A DNA stretch of 64,000 nucleotides from Chelonoidis abingdonii (lineage: Eukaryota > Chordata > Testudines > Testudinidae). Location of the stretch: NCBI RefSeq assembly GCF_003597395.2, contig NC_133774.1:35533641-35597640 (forward strand). The letters run 5' to 3'. The notes below the pieces were generated by a model. That model did not search any database. It was given only the letters and a program-made list of their open reading frames with translations, and was not told the origin of the DNA. Of the stretch, positions 10,615 through 21,940 are shown in pieces. A program made the translations under genes and the position numbers. Positions within the stretch are counted from its first letter, which is position 1, and each line of letters starts with the position of its first letter.

Positions 10615-13320
10615 TGTGTTCATTCAATGTGCTGTCCCACCTCTGGGCAGGTAGCAGAGATAGCAGATCTCAATTAAACTGCCCAATAAATCCACAGACT
10701 TGCTTTTCAGCAAAGCCACCTGGCCAGGTTTATTGTTGATGAAGCACTGTAATAGCACCTGGCAGACTCTACAAAGATACAAAGACATATATGCCTGTGA
10801 CAATGGACACAGCTGTCAGTGGCGGGACTTTCCACTGCTTTGTAGGCTGGCCAAAGACACTCCCTCTAAGATACATCTTTATATACCAATACAAACAAGC
10901 TACATATTGCCCCTGGCGTATGAGGGTGTCACCCATTGCCTTGTACATGTTGGTTTGATCAAAACATGTCCATCCATCATGATATCATCCTAATGTTAGC
11001 CTTAAGATGGGTCAGTGTGTTCCTGTTATCTTTGGGGAATGTGTTTGGTATTGAGGTGTTCTAGTACCACCTTTCTGGAATGTGTTTACATATATGTAAC
11101 CCTTCTGCCCCTCTGAGTTGGCAGCAACAAGAACCGGGTTCAGTATCCAGGGGTTCCGTTTCAATAACACAATGCATAACCGGCTTGAGCCCCCACCCAG
11201 TGACCTGGGACACTTACATACCACACCCTCCTGGGTGCCTCTAGGAGGCAATACTTCCCCTCTCGCAAGCACGGAGTTCTGAGTGATAGCAAAATCCTTT
11301 AATAGGAGGAACAATGTGGACATCCCATTGGAGGAAACCCCACAAACAGGATTTATAACACAAACCATAAGCAAAACCCACTCCAAGTACGGTTTGGCAA
11401 TGTCCTTTCCCCCTTAGGGGTCATAAGCCAATCACCAAAGTCCACAACCCGAAGTCTTGGTTCAGTGCCACCGCAGAATTCAAAAGTTTATCGCAGAGTT
11501 TTACTCCCTAGCCTGGTGAAATGGGAGGGGGCTCACACAAAGGTGTAAGGGGCACCTTATGTGGGCCAGTGGCGCTGCTCCACCTCTCCGTGGGTTTCTG
11601 CTGCATCAGTCTTTCACCACAACCGAGCTCCACTACACCAGCTGTGCACTCCTCCAGCCGTCCTGCAAAACCGCTTAACTTCGCTCATCTTTCCATGGGC
11701 TACTCCACATGCTGCAAACCTGCTCCACGTCTGCCAGCCACTTACAATATGTCTTCAAGTTTCCCCACTAGTTACACAGCAGCTCAGTGATTTCAGCTCT
11801 TTAGTAGGGGAGCTCAGGTGCTGGATGCCCATTGGCCCCAACATGACTAGCTCAGCAGTCTCTAGATTGACTTCCTATGGAATTCAACATAAGCTCTCAC
11901 TCTTCTTAGCGTGGAGAGAGAGGCTGTGCAATTGGTGTCCCAAACCCTCAAAAAGGCCCTACCATCGTACACACACCAACCCCAACCTCGTCTTCATTTA
12001 CACCAGCTATTTGGAACCCATGTCCTTGCTTCAGGAAAATGTACTTAATTTATATGAACATCTCTTGTCATAAAGATGTCATGGACAATTCCCACTCTGA
12101 ACCTTAGCGCTTCAAAGATGTGGTTACAGCTGATTCTCTAAAACTAATTACCAGCTTAGGAACCTGTAGCGCTGCCTCAACCAGGGAATCTCCAGTCCTC
12201 GGTACACTCTAAGGTCCCCCCAAACCTTGCCCGGGGAAACCCCAGACGACCTCGTAGATCTTACCACAAGAAAAGTAAACCTTTCCCCCACCGTCTGCTC
12301 TCCAGGCTTCCCCTCCTGGGTTCCCTGGAAGATCACTGTGATTCAAAACTCCTTTGAATTCACAAAAGAGAGACCAATTCCCTTCTCCCTCCTTCTCTTT
12401 CCCCCTCCCCAGGACTCTTCCTGAGAAAAAAGTTAATCCTGACACAGAGAGAACTTAGCCTTTCTTCCCCCCTTCCTCCTTTTTTCCCACCAATTCCCTG
12501 GTGAATCCAGACCCAGTACCCTGGGGTCTACAGAATTCAAAAAAAAAATCAGGTTCTGAAACAGGAACTTTTAATTTAAGAGAGAAAAAACAGTTAATTA
12601 TCTTGTAAATTTAAGATGGATTAGGTTAACAGGTTATTTCACACTATAGACACTAGGGAATACCCTCCCAGCCTAATATTCCCAAGTACAAATTAAAATC
12701 CTTTCAGCAATCAATTTGAACTCCTTCCAGCAAATTGCACAATTAACTCCTTCCAGCCAAATGACATTTGCAATCCGGCAAACAACATAAGGCCTAACTC
12801 GCTTTATCTATCTAAGTACTCACTATTTTGACTTATAAGAGCTGTATCAGGGAGCTTGGAGAGAACCTAGCGTTGCCACTGGTCCTCTGAGCCCCAGAGT
12901 TGAACAACACCACATTCAAAGCACACACAGAAAACTTCCCTCCCTCAAGATTTGAAAGTATCCTGTCTCCTGATTGGTCCTCTGGTCAGGTGACAGCCAG
13001 GCTTACTGAACTTGTTAACCCTTTACAGTCAAAGAGATATAAAGTACTTCTGTGCTATTAACTTTTCTTATCTGTTTATGACAAGCAGTCTCGTAGTTCC
13101 TCATTCACATAATCAGGTGGCAACACTTTATTTATCCTGCCCCAGTAACAAAGAAATTGGGGGTCCCAGAGCTGTCAAAATAACCATCTCAGGCTGCATT
13201 GGGCTATGCTGGGCGTGTCCATGCAAATATCTGAGAATTCACACTTTCTGAAATTCTTTCCACACTTCCCATAATTCACCACCAGATGTCAGGGTAGAGC
13301 TCATCCTGACTCTGCTTGCA
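10615..13320 (-). mobile_element. Stack of antisense LTR-class fragments
   Basis: Three different LTR-class pieces lie in one orientation. The outer piece is seen at both ends: 10615-11096 (with caataaacc, a poly(A) signal, on the minus strand near 10730) and 13084-13320 (minus-strand start 'tgagctctaccctgacatctgg'). Between them are a second piece, 11097-12065, starting tgtaaccc, and a complete-looking LTR at 12066-13083. Clean target duplications were not found at the inner joints, so the order of insertion is inference. The frames of 124, 89 and 170 codons in here belong to these repeats and are not genes. Confidence 0.6.
12066..13083 (-). mobile_element. Antisense LTR with TGTCATAA/TTATGACA ends
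   Basis: A 1018-bp block bounded by perfect inverted ends: tgtcataa at 12066-12073 and ttatgaca at 13076-13083. On the minus strand it opens with 'tgtcataaacagataag' and continues with sequence I know from turtle ERV LTRs. No matching target duplication was found (tctct on the left, agcag on the right), so it may have recombined or been truncated with its neighbour. Confidence 0.65.
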
Positions 13321-13329
13321 TATATATTC

Positions 13330-14238
13330 TTGTGCCAAGCACTACTTAGCAGTGTGTGTTTCTGCAATATCGGCCATGTTCTTGCCAGATTCTGTGAGCA
13401 GGGCCTGCGTCTTGCTCACAACCTGACTTTGCTTCATATTGGCAAAGTTTTGAACACTACTTTAGTTTAGGCCTCAGCCTCATACCAGGTCTCTGATACA
13501 CAGGCTTATGTTTCAAGCTTTCTTCCTACTACAGGGTGTGAAGGGTGAGTGCTGGGAGGGTGAACTGAGGGTGGTGGGGGTTGATAAGGTGGGGAGGCTG
13601 AACTGATATGGTGGTGATGATGGGGACTGAACTAGGGAGGGAGCTGAATTGATGGCAGTCGATTGGTGACAAAACTGATGGGGGACTGGAGGACTGGATT
13701 AATTGCTGAGCCGGAGATATGCAGATGTACCCCTGCATGCAGCTCCTGCACCTGCGGGAGAGTGGGCAACACTAATTGTTACATGCACACACCCTGGGGA
13801 TGGGCAGAGGGAGTTCAAAAATCAAGAGACTGACCTAAGAAACACAATTTCATCTTTTTTAAAATTCTCATGATTTTGGAGGCTCCGAGTCAAGATATTT
13901 AATCTCTTGAAGTTGGCAATACTGTCTACAGAGTTGATTTTGTTAGAGGTAATTTAAAAAAAGAAAAAAGTGCTAATTTTAAAATCAAAAACAAAATGCT
14001 TGCATACTTACCCAAAGAATATCATTGGCTCATTGGAAACAAAGAGATGGAACAGGTTGTTTCAGATCAGGATTGTTTCAATATCTTAGAACAGTTTTGT
14101 CCACCAAGGCAAAAATGTATGTTTAATGTAACACTTTTTACTGTCATAATTTTGCATTAGTGTGATTGTCTGGGAAGCCATCATAATTGCTCTTAGATTA
14201 CAGAGTAAAAGCTAGAACATTTTTAGAGTATAAGAGTA
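13330..14238. other. Intergenic stretch with possible MITE remnant
   Basis: Bases 13865-13925 ('ctcatgattttggaggctccgag...gaagttggcaatactg') resemble the right end of a reptile TIR element whose left end could be 10206-10300 ('catgccaactcttgc'), which would put the LTR stack inside it. The link is only suggestive. No gene seen. Confidence 0.4.
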
Positions 14239-15203
14239 TGTCTACACTGGCAAGTTTCTGCACCACAACATATACCACTTTTATTAAAATTTATACGCTG
14301 TTGCATATCCACACTGTGCTCTTTGTGATACTGGAGCACATCCACATTAGCAGCTCTTGCAACAGCAAAGACAGCAGTGCATTGTGGTAGCTATCCCACT
14401 ATGCAACTGGTGCAGAGTGCTTTGGGAAGGGTTTGCAATGCCTCATGGGGCCGGCACAGCGTCACATGATGCAGGTTTCCCAATCCCTTTGTTCCATGGC
14501 CATCCTACTACATTGCCAGCTGCTTTTCAACTGAAGTGTGTGTGGAGAGGGGGGAATTGTGTGTGACAGGGAGTGTGTGTGTATGAAGGGGGAGAGAGAC
14601 CGTGTTTTGGGGGCAGGGCTGGCTCTAGGCACTTTTCAAGGAGCGACACTCCAGCTTTTTTTTTTGCTTGAGGCGGCAAAAAACCTGGAACCGGCCCTGT
14701 TTGGGGGATAGAGAATGTGTCAGCATGCTGTCTTGTAAGTTCAGCCAGCGGCAGGAAGCAACTAGTCTTGAGGTGGGGGACAACAGCCCCCTCCTCCCTC
14801 CCTGGGCTCAGACACCTGCCTCTGTGTTCAACAGCACAAGCATTCCACATTAATGGTTTGTTTGTGTCCCGGAGCTGATCAGCAGAGCACTCAATGGCTG
14901 TCAGAAATGGTGCTTTGAAAGGGGAGGGCGCATGTCTCCAGGGCAGCCGAGTTCAAAACAATGAGCAGAGAATTATGGGACAGGTCCGGAAGCCAATAAC
15001 AGCACAGAAAGCAATCAAGTGTCTACATCGGCAATGGAGCACTGGAGCCTCTGTGCAAATAGCCTTACGACTGTCATTGAGGTGGTTTTTGCAGCTTTGC
15101 AGCTGAGCAGTTTCTGCATGCAAAGTGGCTTAGCAGTATGTACATGTCTCCAGTTTGAGCACAAAAAGCTGCTTTACTGTGCAGAAACTTGCCAGTGTAG
15201 ACA
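14239..15203. mobile_element. DNA transposon with 25-bp perfect TIRs
   Basis: Bases 14239-14263 (tgtctacactggcaagtttc and five more) are repeated exactly, inverted, at 15179-15203. The element is about 965 bp, has no transposase-like frame and is therefore non-autonomous. The '(t)gtctacact' terminus recurs in several other elements of the window (25623, 31160, 24160), suggesting related families. Flanking target duplications were not clear. A small hAT element sits inside it at 14614-14699. Confidence 0.8.
14614..14699. mobile_element. 86-bp hAT MITE nested in a larger transposon
   Basis: Ends cagggctggctctagg and cctggaaccggccctg are inverted relatives. The eight bases tttggggg occur immediately on both sides (14606-14613 and 14700-14707), the target-duplication length of hAT elements. 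A run of T lies in the middle. It is among the smallest complete elements in the window and must be younger than its host. Confidence 0.85.
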
Positions 15204-15411
15204 AGCATCCTGCTGGGGTGGGGATGGGGTTGACTTTTTGGGAAAGTCTTCCCCCCATCTCCAAGCCTGAGAACGAGCATACTTCATGCATATCACAGGC
15301 TCTAAAGCACTCAGGAAGGAGGTGGGAACACCCACTGAAATGAATGGAGCAGTTTACACGGCTCAGAGCTATTGTTTCAGGTTGTATTCATCCCCATGGA
15401 GTGTTCTCTTT

Positions 15412-15514
15412 CACCCAGGAAAGCTTATGCCCAAATAAATCTGTTAGTCTTTAAGGTGCCACCAACTCCTCCTTGTTTTTGTGGATACAGACTAACAGGG
15501 CTACCCCTCTGATA
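15412..15514 (+). mobile_element. Penelope-like 3' fragment
   Basis: Begins inside the ribozyme region (cacccaggaaagcttatgcc, the 3' half of stem II plus gaaa and gctt|atgc) and ends with the standard tail 'gatacagactaacagggctacccctctgata'. The 5' half of the ribozyme is absent, so it cannot fold into the motif. Confidence 0.7.
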
Positions 15515-16321
15515 ATTGAGATGAAGGGCCACTTCACACTGTTCAGAGCTTCCAGAGCTGCAGATGGATGTGTAGAGGAACATTTCTCTCCATCTATCCT
15601 TCCCCTATAAGGATGACAGTTTTAAGTGCTCTAAAGTCTGAATGCTTGCATGGATTTTCTTTAAATTGGCTATGCCTTCTGTGAGTACAGAGTAGGGTTA
15701 GTGAGCCACATTTGAAGTCATTTGAGCCAGGAGTTCCAGAGATAAAGAAATAGCTGATTTTCAAAAAAGTTTCTAGGTTGGGGCTTTTTTAGGGGGTGGA
15801 GGCAGAGCTAGAGATCAAACTATTGCTGTGATTCTGATCAAAACAATCTCAACTAGTCAATTTTTATGCATGGTAATGCGGGGCACCCCTGATATCTTCA
15901 GAGACCCAAACTGTGAATGGTATTTAAAACATGTTCACTCTTCAGTTGTACAGATATGCACTCTGGAAGGACTGCAGTGCACATACACCAATAAATTAAA
16001 AACCAGTGTTTCTGTGCAGCCACTTTATGCATGCCTGGATAGTTGAAGGGAATATGCCGACATTATTCCCCGGTGAACACCCCACCACTGATGTACATCT
16101 GTGCAATAAAGATTTAATAACTCACGTTGCTTGCTATTTTATGGAGAGATTTCTTATGAACACAGGAGAGTAGTCAGAAGCTGGTCTAACCAAAATGTTT
16201 GTTATACTGGGTGGGGAAGAACTGGAGACAGAGGATTTTGTGTGGGGGAGTGGGTCAGGGAGAGAGGCTGTGGTTGCAGAGGGGCTGGAGAATGATGAGC
16301 CATAGTAAGCAAGTCTTGAGT
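15515..16321. other. Intergenic gap, nothing recognised
   Basis: No supported gene or repeat between two Penelope-like fragments. Confidence 0.5.
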
Positions 16322-16449
16322 TGCATCTGAAGAAGTGGGTTTTTTAACCCACGAAAGCTTATGCCCAAATAAATCTGTTAGGTCTTAAGGTGCCACCAGA
16401 CTCCACATTGTTTTTGTGGATACAGACTAACACAGCTATCCTTCTGATA
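16322..16449 (+). mobile_element. Penelope-like 3' fragment with intact-looking ribozyme
   Basis: Runs from the hammerhead core through 'atgcccaaataaatctgtta' to the conserved tail 'gatacagactaacacagc'. The 3' part is about 128 bp, as in the other copies. No target duplication was found at its edges. See the separate entry for the ribozyme. Confidence 0.75.
16323..16364 (+). ncRNA. Candidate type I hammerhead ribozyme
   Basis: All elements of a minimal type I hammerhead are present in order: stem I 5' strand gcat (16323-16326), ctgaaga (16327-16333), a 7-bp perfect stem II (gtgggtt 16335-16341 with aacccac 16346-16352, loop tttt), gaaa (16353-16356), a minimal stem III within agct (16356-16359), the unpaired t at 16360 as cleavage position, and the stem I 3' strand atgc (16361-16364). 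Hammerheads with very short stem III are described from Penelope-like elements and are thought to cleave best as dimers; agct is self-complementary, which would allow that. Activity is inferred. Confidence 0.7.
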
Positions 16450-16779
16450 CTTCTTCACCAGAAAGTCCAAAAATAAGATACAAGCGCATGGAAACCCTAT
16501 TGAACAGCAGTACACTTGGCCTTCTCATGTTTAGCTCTTGTAGATTCCTAGACCAGTTTCAACTGAAAGTTTTGGACAGCTTCTCTAGGACCTAGGCAAA
16601 GTCAGGTGCTCTCCTGCAGCGTCACTGCTTTGTTGCTGTTTGATAGTGGAAGTGTATTAAGCATCAGAGGAGTACATTAGCTTGTTTACATCTACATAGT
16701 GACCCCTATACAAACTGCAGAACTTTTCTAGGTGATGGAGGGCCTGAGTGTGCTTTAGGAAACACTGACATACCAAAAG

Positions 16780-17440
16780 ATTAACAGTGGGGTGCCTCGA
16801 GGTTCCTTAGCAGGTCCTGTGTTGTTCAATATATTTATTAATGTTCTGGAAAGGGTGGGGTGAGCAGTAAGGCGACAAAATGTGCAGATGACACAGAGTT
16901 ATTTAGATTAGTCATTAGCAAAGAGGACTGTGAGGAACTTCAGAGAGACCTAAAAAAGCTAAGTGAATGGTCAGCACAATGGCAAATAAAATTCAGTGTC
17001 AACAAATACAAATAAATACACATTAAGGGAAAACGTAAACTATGCATATGCCTTACAGGGTCCACATTTACTGTATAAGCTCGAGAAAGGAACCTGGGCA
17101 TCACTGTAGAACCTGTGCAGTCAAAAAAGCTAACAAGATTTTAGGATGCCTAATGGATGGGATGATTAATAATATGAATAATGTTATAATGACTTTACAT
17201 CAATCAATGGGATGGCCTCATCTGGAATACTGTGTGCAGTATAGGTCACCGATCTCAAAAAGGACATTGCTGAAGTAGAATGGATACAGAGAACTGAGAC
17301 AAGAATAATCAAGATCACAGAAAACTCATACTGGGAGAAAAAAATGGGATTGTTTACTTTAAAAGAAGATAAAATAATGAATGGTCTAGTGAAGGTAGGT
17401 TGGGAACATTCAGTGGGGTGAGAAAATTGCTTGATCTAAA
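16780..17440 (+). mobile_element. CR1-type LINE fragment, reverse transcriptase C-terminal part (broken)
   Basis: Encodes, in several frames, decayed pieces of a CR1 reverse transcriptase: the catalytic motif appears near 16880-16900 as Cys-Ala-Asp-Asp-Thr, followed by thumb-region pieces and 'PHLEYCVQYRSPI' near 17215-17255. Frameshifts and stops break it, so it is dead. The same region, in a different copy, is found at 60048-61035. Confidence 0.75.
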
Positions 17441-19262
17441 TATTGCTTAGTGTAATAAGGTCTAAGATTTAGACTCTGTGCTTATCTTTTATTTTCTTTG
17501 GTAACTATCTCTGACCTCTTATGCCACTTATAATCACTTAAAATCTATCTTTCCTTAGTTAATAAATCTATTTTATCTAAAACAGTGTGGTTTGGTTGAA
17601 GTGCTTGGGAAATCTCAGCTCAGGTACAAACGCAGGTGCATGTCCTCTCCACATTGAGGGAGATCTGCATTGGGTAATAAATGTACACTGGTAAGGCTTC
17701 TGACCAGGGCAGGACAGTACAGCGCTAGGGTGCGAGGCTGGGAAGCCGGGGGGAATTGGCTGGTGCCTTTCTCTGTGTGATTCATGAGTGGCTTTCAGAG
17801 CATTCATGCAGTCTAGATGGGTGTGGGGCTCCACATGCTGTTGAGCTGAGTGATAGCAGTGCCTGGAGGGGTTTGCTGCTTATCGCTAGCAAAGGTTTGT
17901 GAGAGACAGCCCAAGCTGGAGAGTTAAGGAGGCAGGGTTCTTACACTTTCCTCTGGAACATCTAGTGCTGTCCACTGTCAGAGACAGGATACTGGATTAT
18001 ATGGACCATGGGTCTGATCCATTAGGCAGTTCCCATATTTCTACATTTGGCAGAAGAGTAGTGTTGTCTGTGTAGAAGCCAGAGCTTCTTGTGCTGAAAG
18101 CATTTACTCAAAGGCTGTGGTAACTGGTCTTGGTGAGAACTGTGCTCAAAGAGTGCTAAGAGCTCTGACAACTGCTGACACACACAGCTAAGGAATGTCT
18201 CAAAGCCAGTACAGGAGGGCTTTGTGATAGCCTCATAGAGGAAGAATAGTGGCTGGGCCGGATCACCAAGCATGTACTGATATCCGGAATTATCATCCTT
18301 TTATCTGCTTTGAACACATGGAAGCTGGAAGGGAAAATCCAGAGGGCTGGATACAGAGCTGTCTCAAGTCAGGGACTTCAACAGAATAATATTGGGGAGC
18401 TACTGGATCTCTCTTGGTGCCTCTTTCCCTAGTCTCTCATGTGAAGGCCAGTGCTCAGTACCACTGTCTTCAAATATTGAGATTCTAAGTGGAGCCCTTG
18501 GATGGTGGATGATGGTAAAGGTGCTTCAAGGATGAAGCTGTTCCACTGGGCTAACTACTGGGGAGTTAGGTTTTTGCCACTGTGGGCAACTCTGACACAC
18601 AGTCCAGGCGTTCATTAGTATTGGCTAACTCAAGCAAAAGCTTCCAGAGTTAACCATTTAAAGCACTCTGGGCTAGCCTCATGTTGGATTTACAGGAGAC
18701 CCCTCCGGGATGACTCAGCAATGATACACCAAGGAAATGCTGGTATTGGACCCCTTAAACAATACTGACAGGAAAGTACTGTGATAGCACTGGGGAACCA
18801 ATAGATGAGACATCAAGATTCAAAGAAAAAAGGATGCTGAGGAAAAAAAACAAAAACAAATAAACAAACAAAAACTTAGCACCAAAAGAATATCAAGCAC
18901 CAGAAACCAGTGATGGCGCACGGAGGTAGGCACTGGATTGCTGCAAAAATAAAGCACCACAATTTTATGCTGAAGCATTTGAGAAAAAGAGCTCTGAAAT
19001 GTAACACTATCTTCAACTTGACTGGAATCAGGCTTGTAAACAAGAAAAGGATGCCTGAGAAGGTATGAGGGTGTGTCTCTCTGTCTCTCTCTGTCTGCCA
19101 TGCTGTCTCCCCTCCCTCTATTCGTGCTCCTTGTAGAGTACAAGGCTACATTAACAATGTGTTAACCTTTGAGGGCTCAGCCAAATGCTAGTCCATCATT
19201 TAGCAGTAAGGCATTCCCTGGGAAATATCCACCCTCTAACTTCACTACCTCAGACAAACTTC
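17441..19262. other. Intergenic stretch with a CR1 tail
   Basis: Only bases 17975-18045 are recognised ('ctgtcagagacaggatactgg...tggtctgatcc'-like), a CR1 3'-end remnant. The rest shows frames under 110 codons without family resemblance, one of them (18820-19143 minus) phenylalanine/serine rich and low complexity. Confidence 0.5.
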
Positions 19263-19369
19263 ACAATCATCATTGCTGTGTACAGTATTAAATTGTTTGT
19301 TTAAAACTTATACTGAGTGTATAAGTTTTAAACAAAAAATTTAATACTGTACACAGCAATGATAATTGT
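19263..19369. repeat. Near-perfect 51-bp-arm hairpin
   Basis: Left arm 19263-19313 and right arm 19319-19369 are reverse complements with two mismatches, separated by only five bases (tgagt). The inner 45 bp carry a single mismatch (G opposite a position that reads T in the other arm's complement). Such a fold is typical of a palindromic MITE or of a fresh inverted duplication. If transcribed it would form a long double-stranded stem. Confidence 0.8.
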
Positions 19370-21239
19370 ATTTTATATATAGTTTTTTGTCTGTTGAAAA
19401 AAACAAATGGCAAATAGATCAGCTGGTATTTGCTAGATATAGCCAAACAATTATGCTGATTCCAGATCCCTAACTGATAATTTATCTCAGCTATTCATGA
19501 CATCATCTCCCTTCCTCTCATCTCTCTCCTAGAAACCTATTTGTTGCGTACTAGACTACAAGAAGTGAATTTATCCCCCTAGAAAACTAAACACCAGGCT
19601 TTTATGGAATAATCATGATATCCATATGTATAAATGAATAACCTTACTGTGCTTATTATTGTAACCCATGTCCTCCCAGTCCCCTCCACCTACTGTTTAC
19701 TACTTCTCATTGTGTCATCAGACTGTAAATTCTATAGGGCAAAGACAATATTCTTTGTTCTGTAAAGAGCCTAGCAAATTTTTGGCACTATGCAAATAGC
19801 AAGTAATAATTTCAAACTGCTTCTAGACAGATAGATCCAGCAGTTGATTTTAAGTAAAAAGAGCAATAAACTTTTTTTTAAAAAAGAAACAAACAAACCC
19901 AAACAGATGTAATATAAAGTCGCCTTTTTTGCTTTGCCCATCTGAAGATATTTGTTAAAGCAAGTGAGACACACACAACTGGCAAATTAAAAAAAAAAAA
20001 AGGCAAAAAGCAATAAAGCAAACAAACATAAGTGAAAATATAAACGAAGTGCTACTGCTAGCTATGGAAAATAAGCCTAAAGAAACAGTAGCACGTAGAT
20101 GCATGTAAAGAACTACTAGCAACAAATGGATACTATTAAAGTGCTGAATTTTTAAACATTTCAGAATTTAAAAGTGATGTAAAATATTTAAACTACTGCA
20201 ACTCTGTTTTACAGTAATGATATGTTACAAAAGTTACACCTGTATCATGTTTAACTTCATTTATCATTTAAAAACAATTTTACTGAAGTTCTGTTCATTC
20301 AATTTAGGTTCTTATTACTCTGAGGAGAAAAGGAAATACTGGCCAAAGTCAGAAAAGACTCTTTTTACACAAAGATGAGAAGGAGAATTCATTAGAAAGA
20401 GTTATAAAAGAAATCATATTTTTAAAAAAACCTTTTCCTTTATTTATAATACCCAGATCGTTACAATTGGAAGAATTTTAAAAATATAAAATACCTGTTC
20501 AGCCATTTATGCTGGTTGTGTATTTTCAGCAAGTCGCTCAACATAAAATTAAAACTAGACCAGGCAGTTTAACTTCTGGTTCTCATACCCTAAAGCCCTG
20601 CTCCTGTGATGAGCTGTGAGCTGGTGGACCCATGTGTTCAGCAGAGTCCCATTGATGGCCTAATTGTTTGTGACTCGATTATCTGAAAGACTGCCTCTCT
20701 CTCCACAAGACATAGTGGGAGAGTTGAGATCAGCAGGCCTGCTCCAGCTAGAACCTCATTGAAATGTGTTACTTTCTCATTGGGTCCACCAGAGCCTGGA
20801 TTTGTTAATCTTCCAGATCTGCTGCAAAACAAATCCTTTATTCTTTCTCTTTTGCAAGATATTATGGAGGAAGAAGGCTGAAGATGGGGGTGGTTGTAAG
20901 GATAACAGAATCTTGATTTTTTATGAACACCAGTCTTGCCATCAATCACATAAACCATTTTTCACAATAAAAGAAAAATAACATAAGGTGATGGCAATGA
21001 AGAACAACTGGACATCCCTTCACATTCTGATGCATTGAACGTCACAATGCATCACTTTGAAAGACAAGACAGCAATGAAATGAGCCCAATTGCAATACAT
21101 GCCCCATTCCTATAGTAATTTTGAAATGATCAGTTTCACGAAATTTTTCTTTTGAGGAACTCCTCAATCCTGCATTATTTGTTCACAAAATAAAATAGGG
21201 GTTCTACCGTCTGGCGGGTATAGCTGTGACAGCAGGCAG
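19370..21239. other. AT-rich sequence upstream of SNX18
   Basis: Low-GC DNA with poly-A runs (19991-20002) and no recognisable gene or repeat. It ends abruptly where the CpG island begins. Distal regulatory elements may lie here but cannot be picked out by eye. Confidence 0.5.
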
Positions 21240-21940
21240 TGGTTGTGGTATTACATTCGTTTGTGTAGCGTAGCTGAAGAAAGAGAGGCCCGGCGCGTAG
21301 GAGGGAAGCTGTATTTTGTAATTTCGTATACTGATGAAACAAACGAATCAATAGGCAAACGCAGGCGCCGCAAGCGTGTAAGACCCGAACGCTTGTCCCG
21401 CTGTCAATGGCTGGAAATGCGCGTGTCGCTGCCTGGTTTGGCGAGCCGGGGCCGGCCCGGCATCCCCGCCCCATCCTAGCGCCGAGGACGCCTGTCTTCT
21501 CCGGCCGCAGTAGTTGCCGCGCCGCCGCCAGGCCGGACAGCAGGGGGCAGGCGGCGAAGGGAAGCGGCCCATCGATGGGGGCGGCCGCTCTGCGTTCGGC
21601 TCCTCGGCCCTGCCTCTCGGCTCTGGATTAGCCTGCGAAACTGGTTACGTGGGACAGTCCTCAGCCCGGCCCCCCTGCTCCCCCCGCTGGGGTGAAGCGG
21701 GGTCTGGGAGCCGCCGCGCTGCAAGGCGGGCGGTCCAGTACCGAGCCGGGGGCAGACGCCGCCGTGAGCGCCGCCCGCCCCCGGCCGGAAGAGGCAGCGG
21801 CGCCGGGGCAGCAAGCAGCGCAGGCGGCCGTGCAGGAAGGAGGCAGGGCGGCGCCGCCGCCGCCCGCGCAGGGCAGCACGGGGAAGCGGCCGGGCTGCCC
21901 GGGAGGGCAGGGCTGGGTCCGGCCCCTGCCCGGCGGGGCC
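21240..21940 (+). promoter_or_regulatory. CpG-island promoter and 5' leader of SNX18
   Basis: GC content and CpG density rise sharply near 21280 and stay high to about 23420. No TATA box lies at a suitable place; the region has GC boxes (for example gggcgg near 21725) and is of the dispersed-start type. The transcription start cannot be fixed from sequence. The SNX18 reading frame stays open upstream of the ATG at least from a GTG at 21692, without an in-frame ATG in that extension. Confidence 0.6.

Noticed and set aside
11561..12073. 170-codon plus-strand open frame
   Set aside because: Falls inside antisense LTR-class sequence and has no protein family resemblance.
19263..19369. microRNA precursor
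   Set aside because: The stem is far too long and perfect for a typical animal precursor; a palindromic repeat explains it better without small-RNA evidence.
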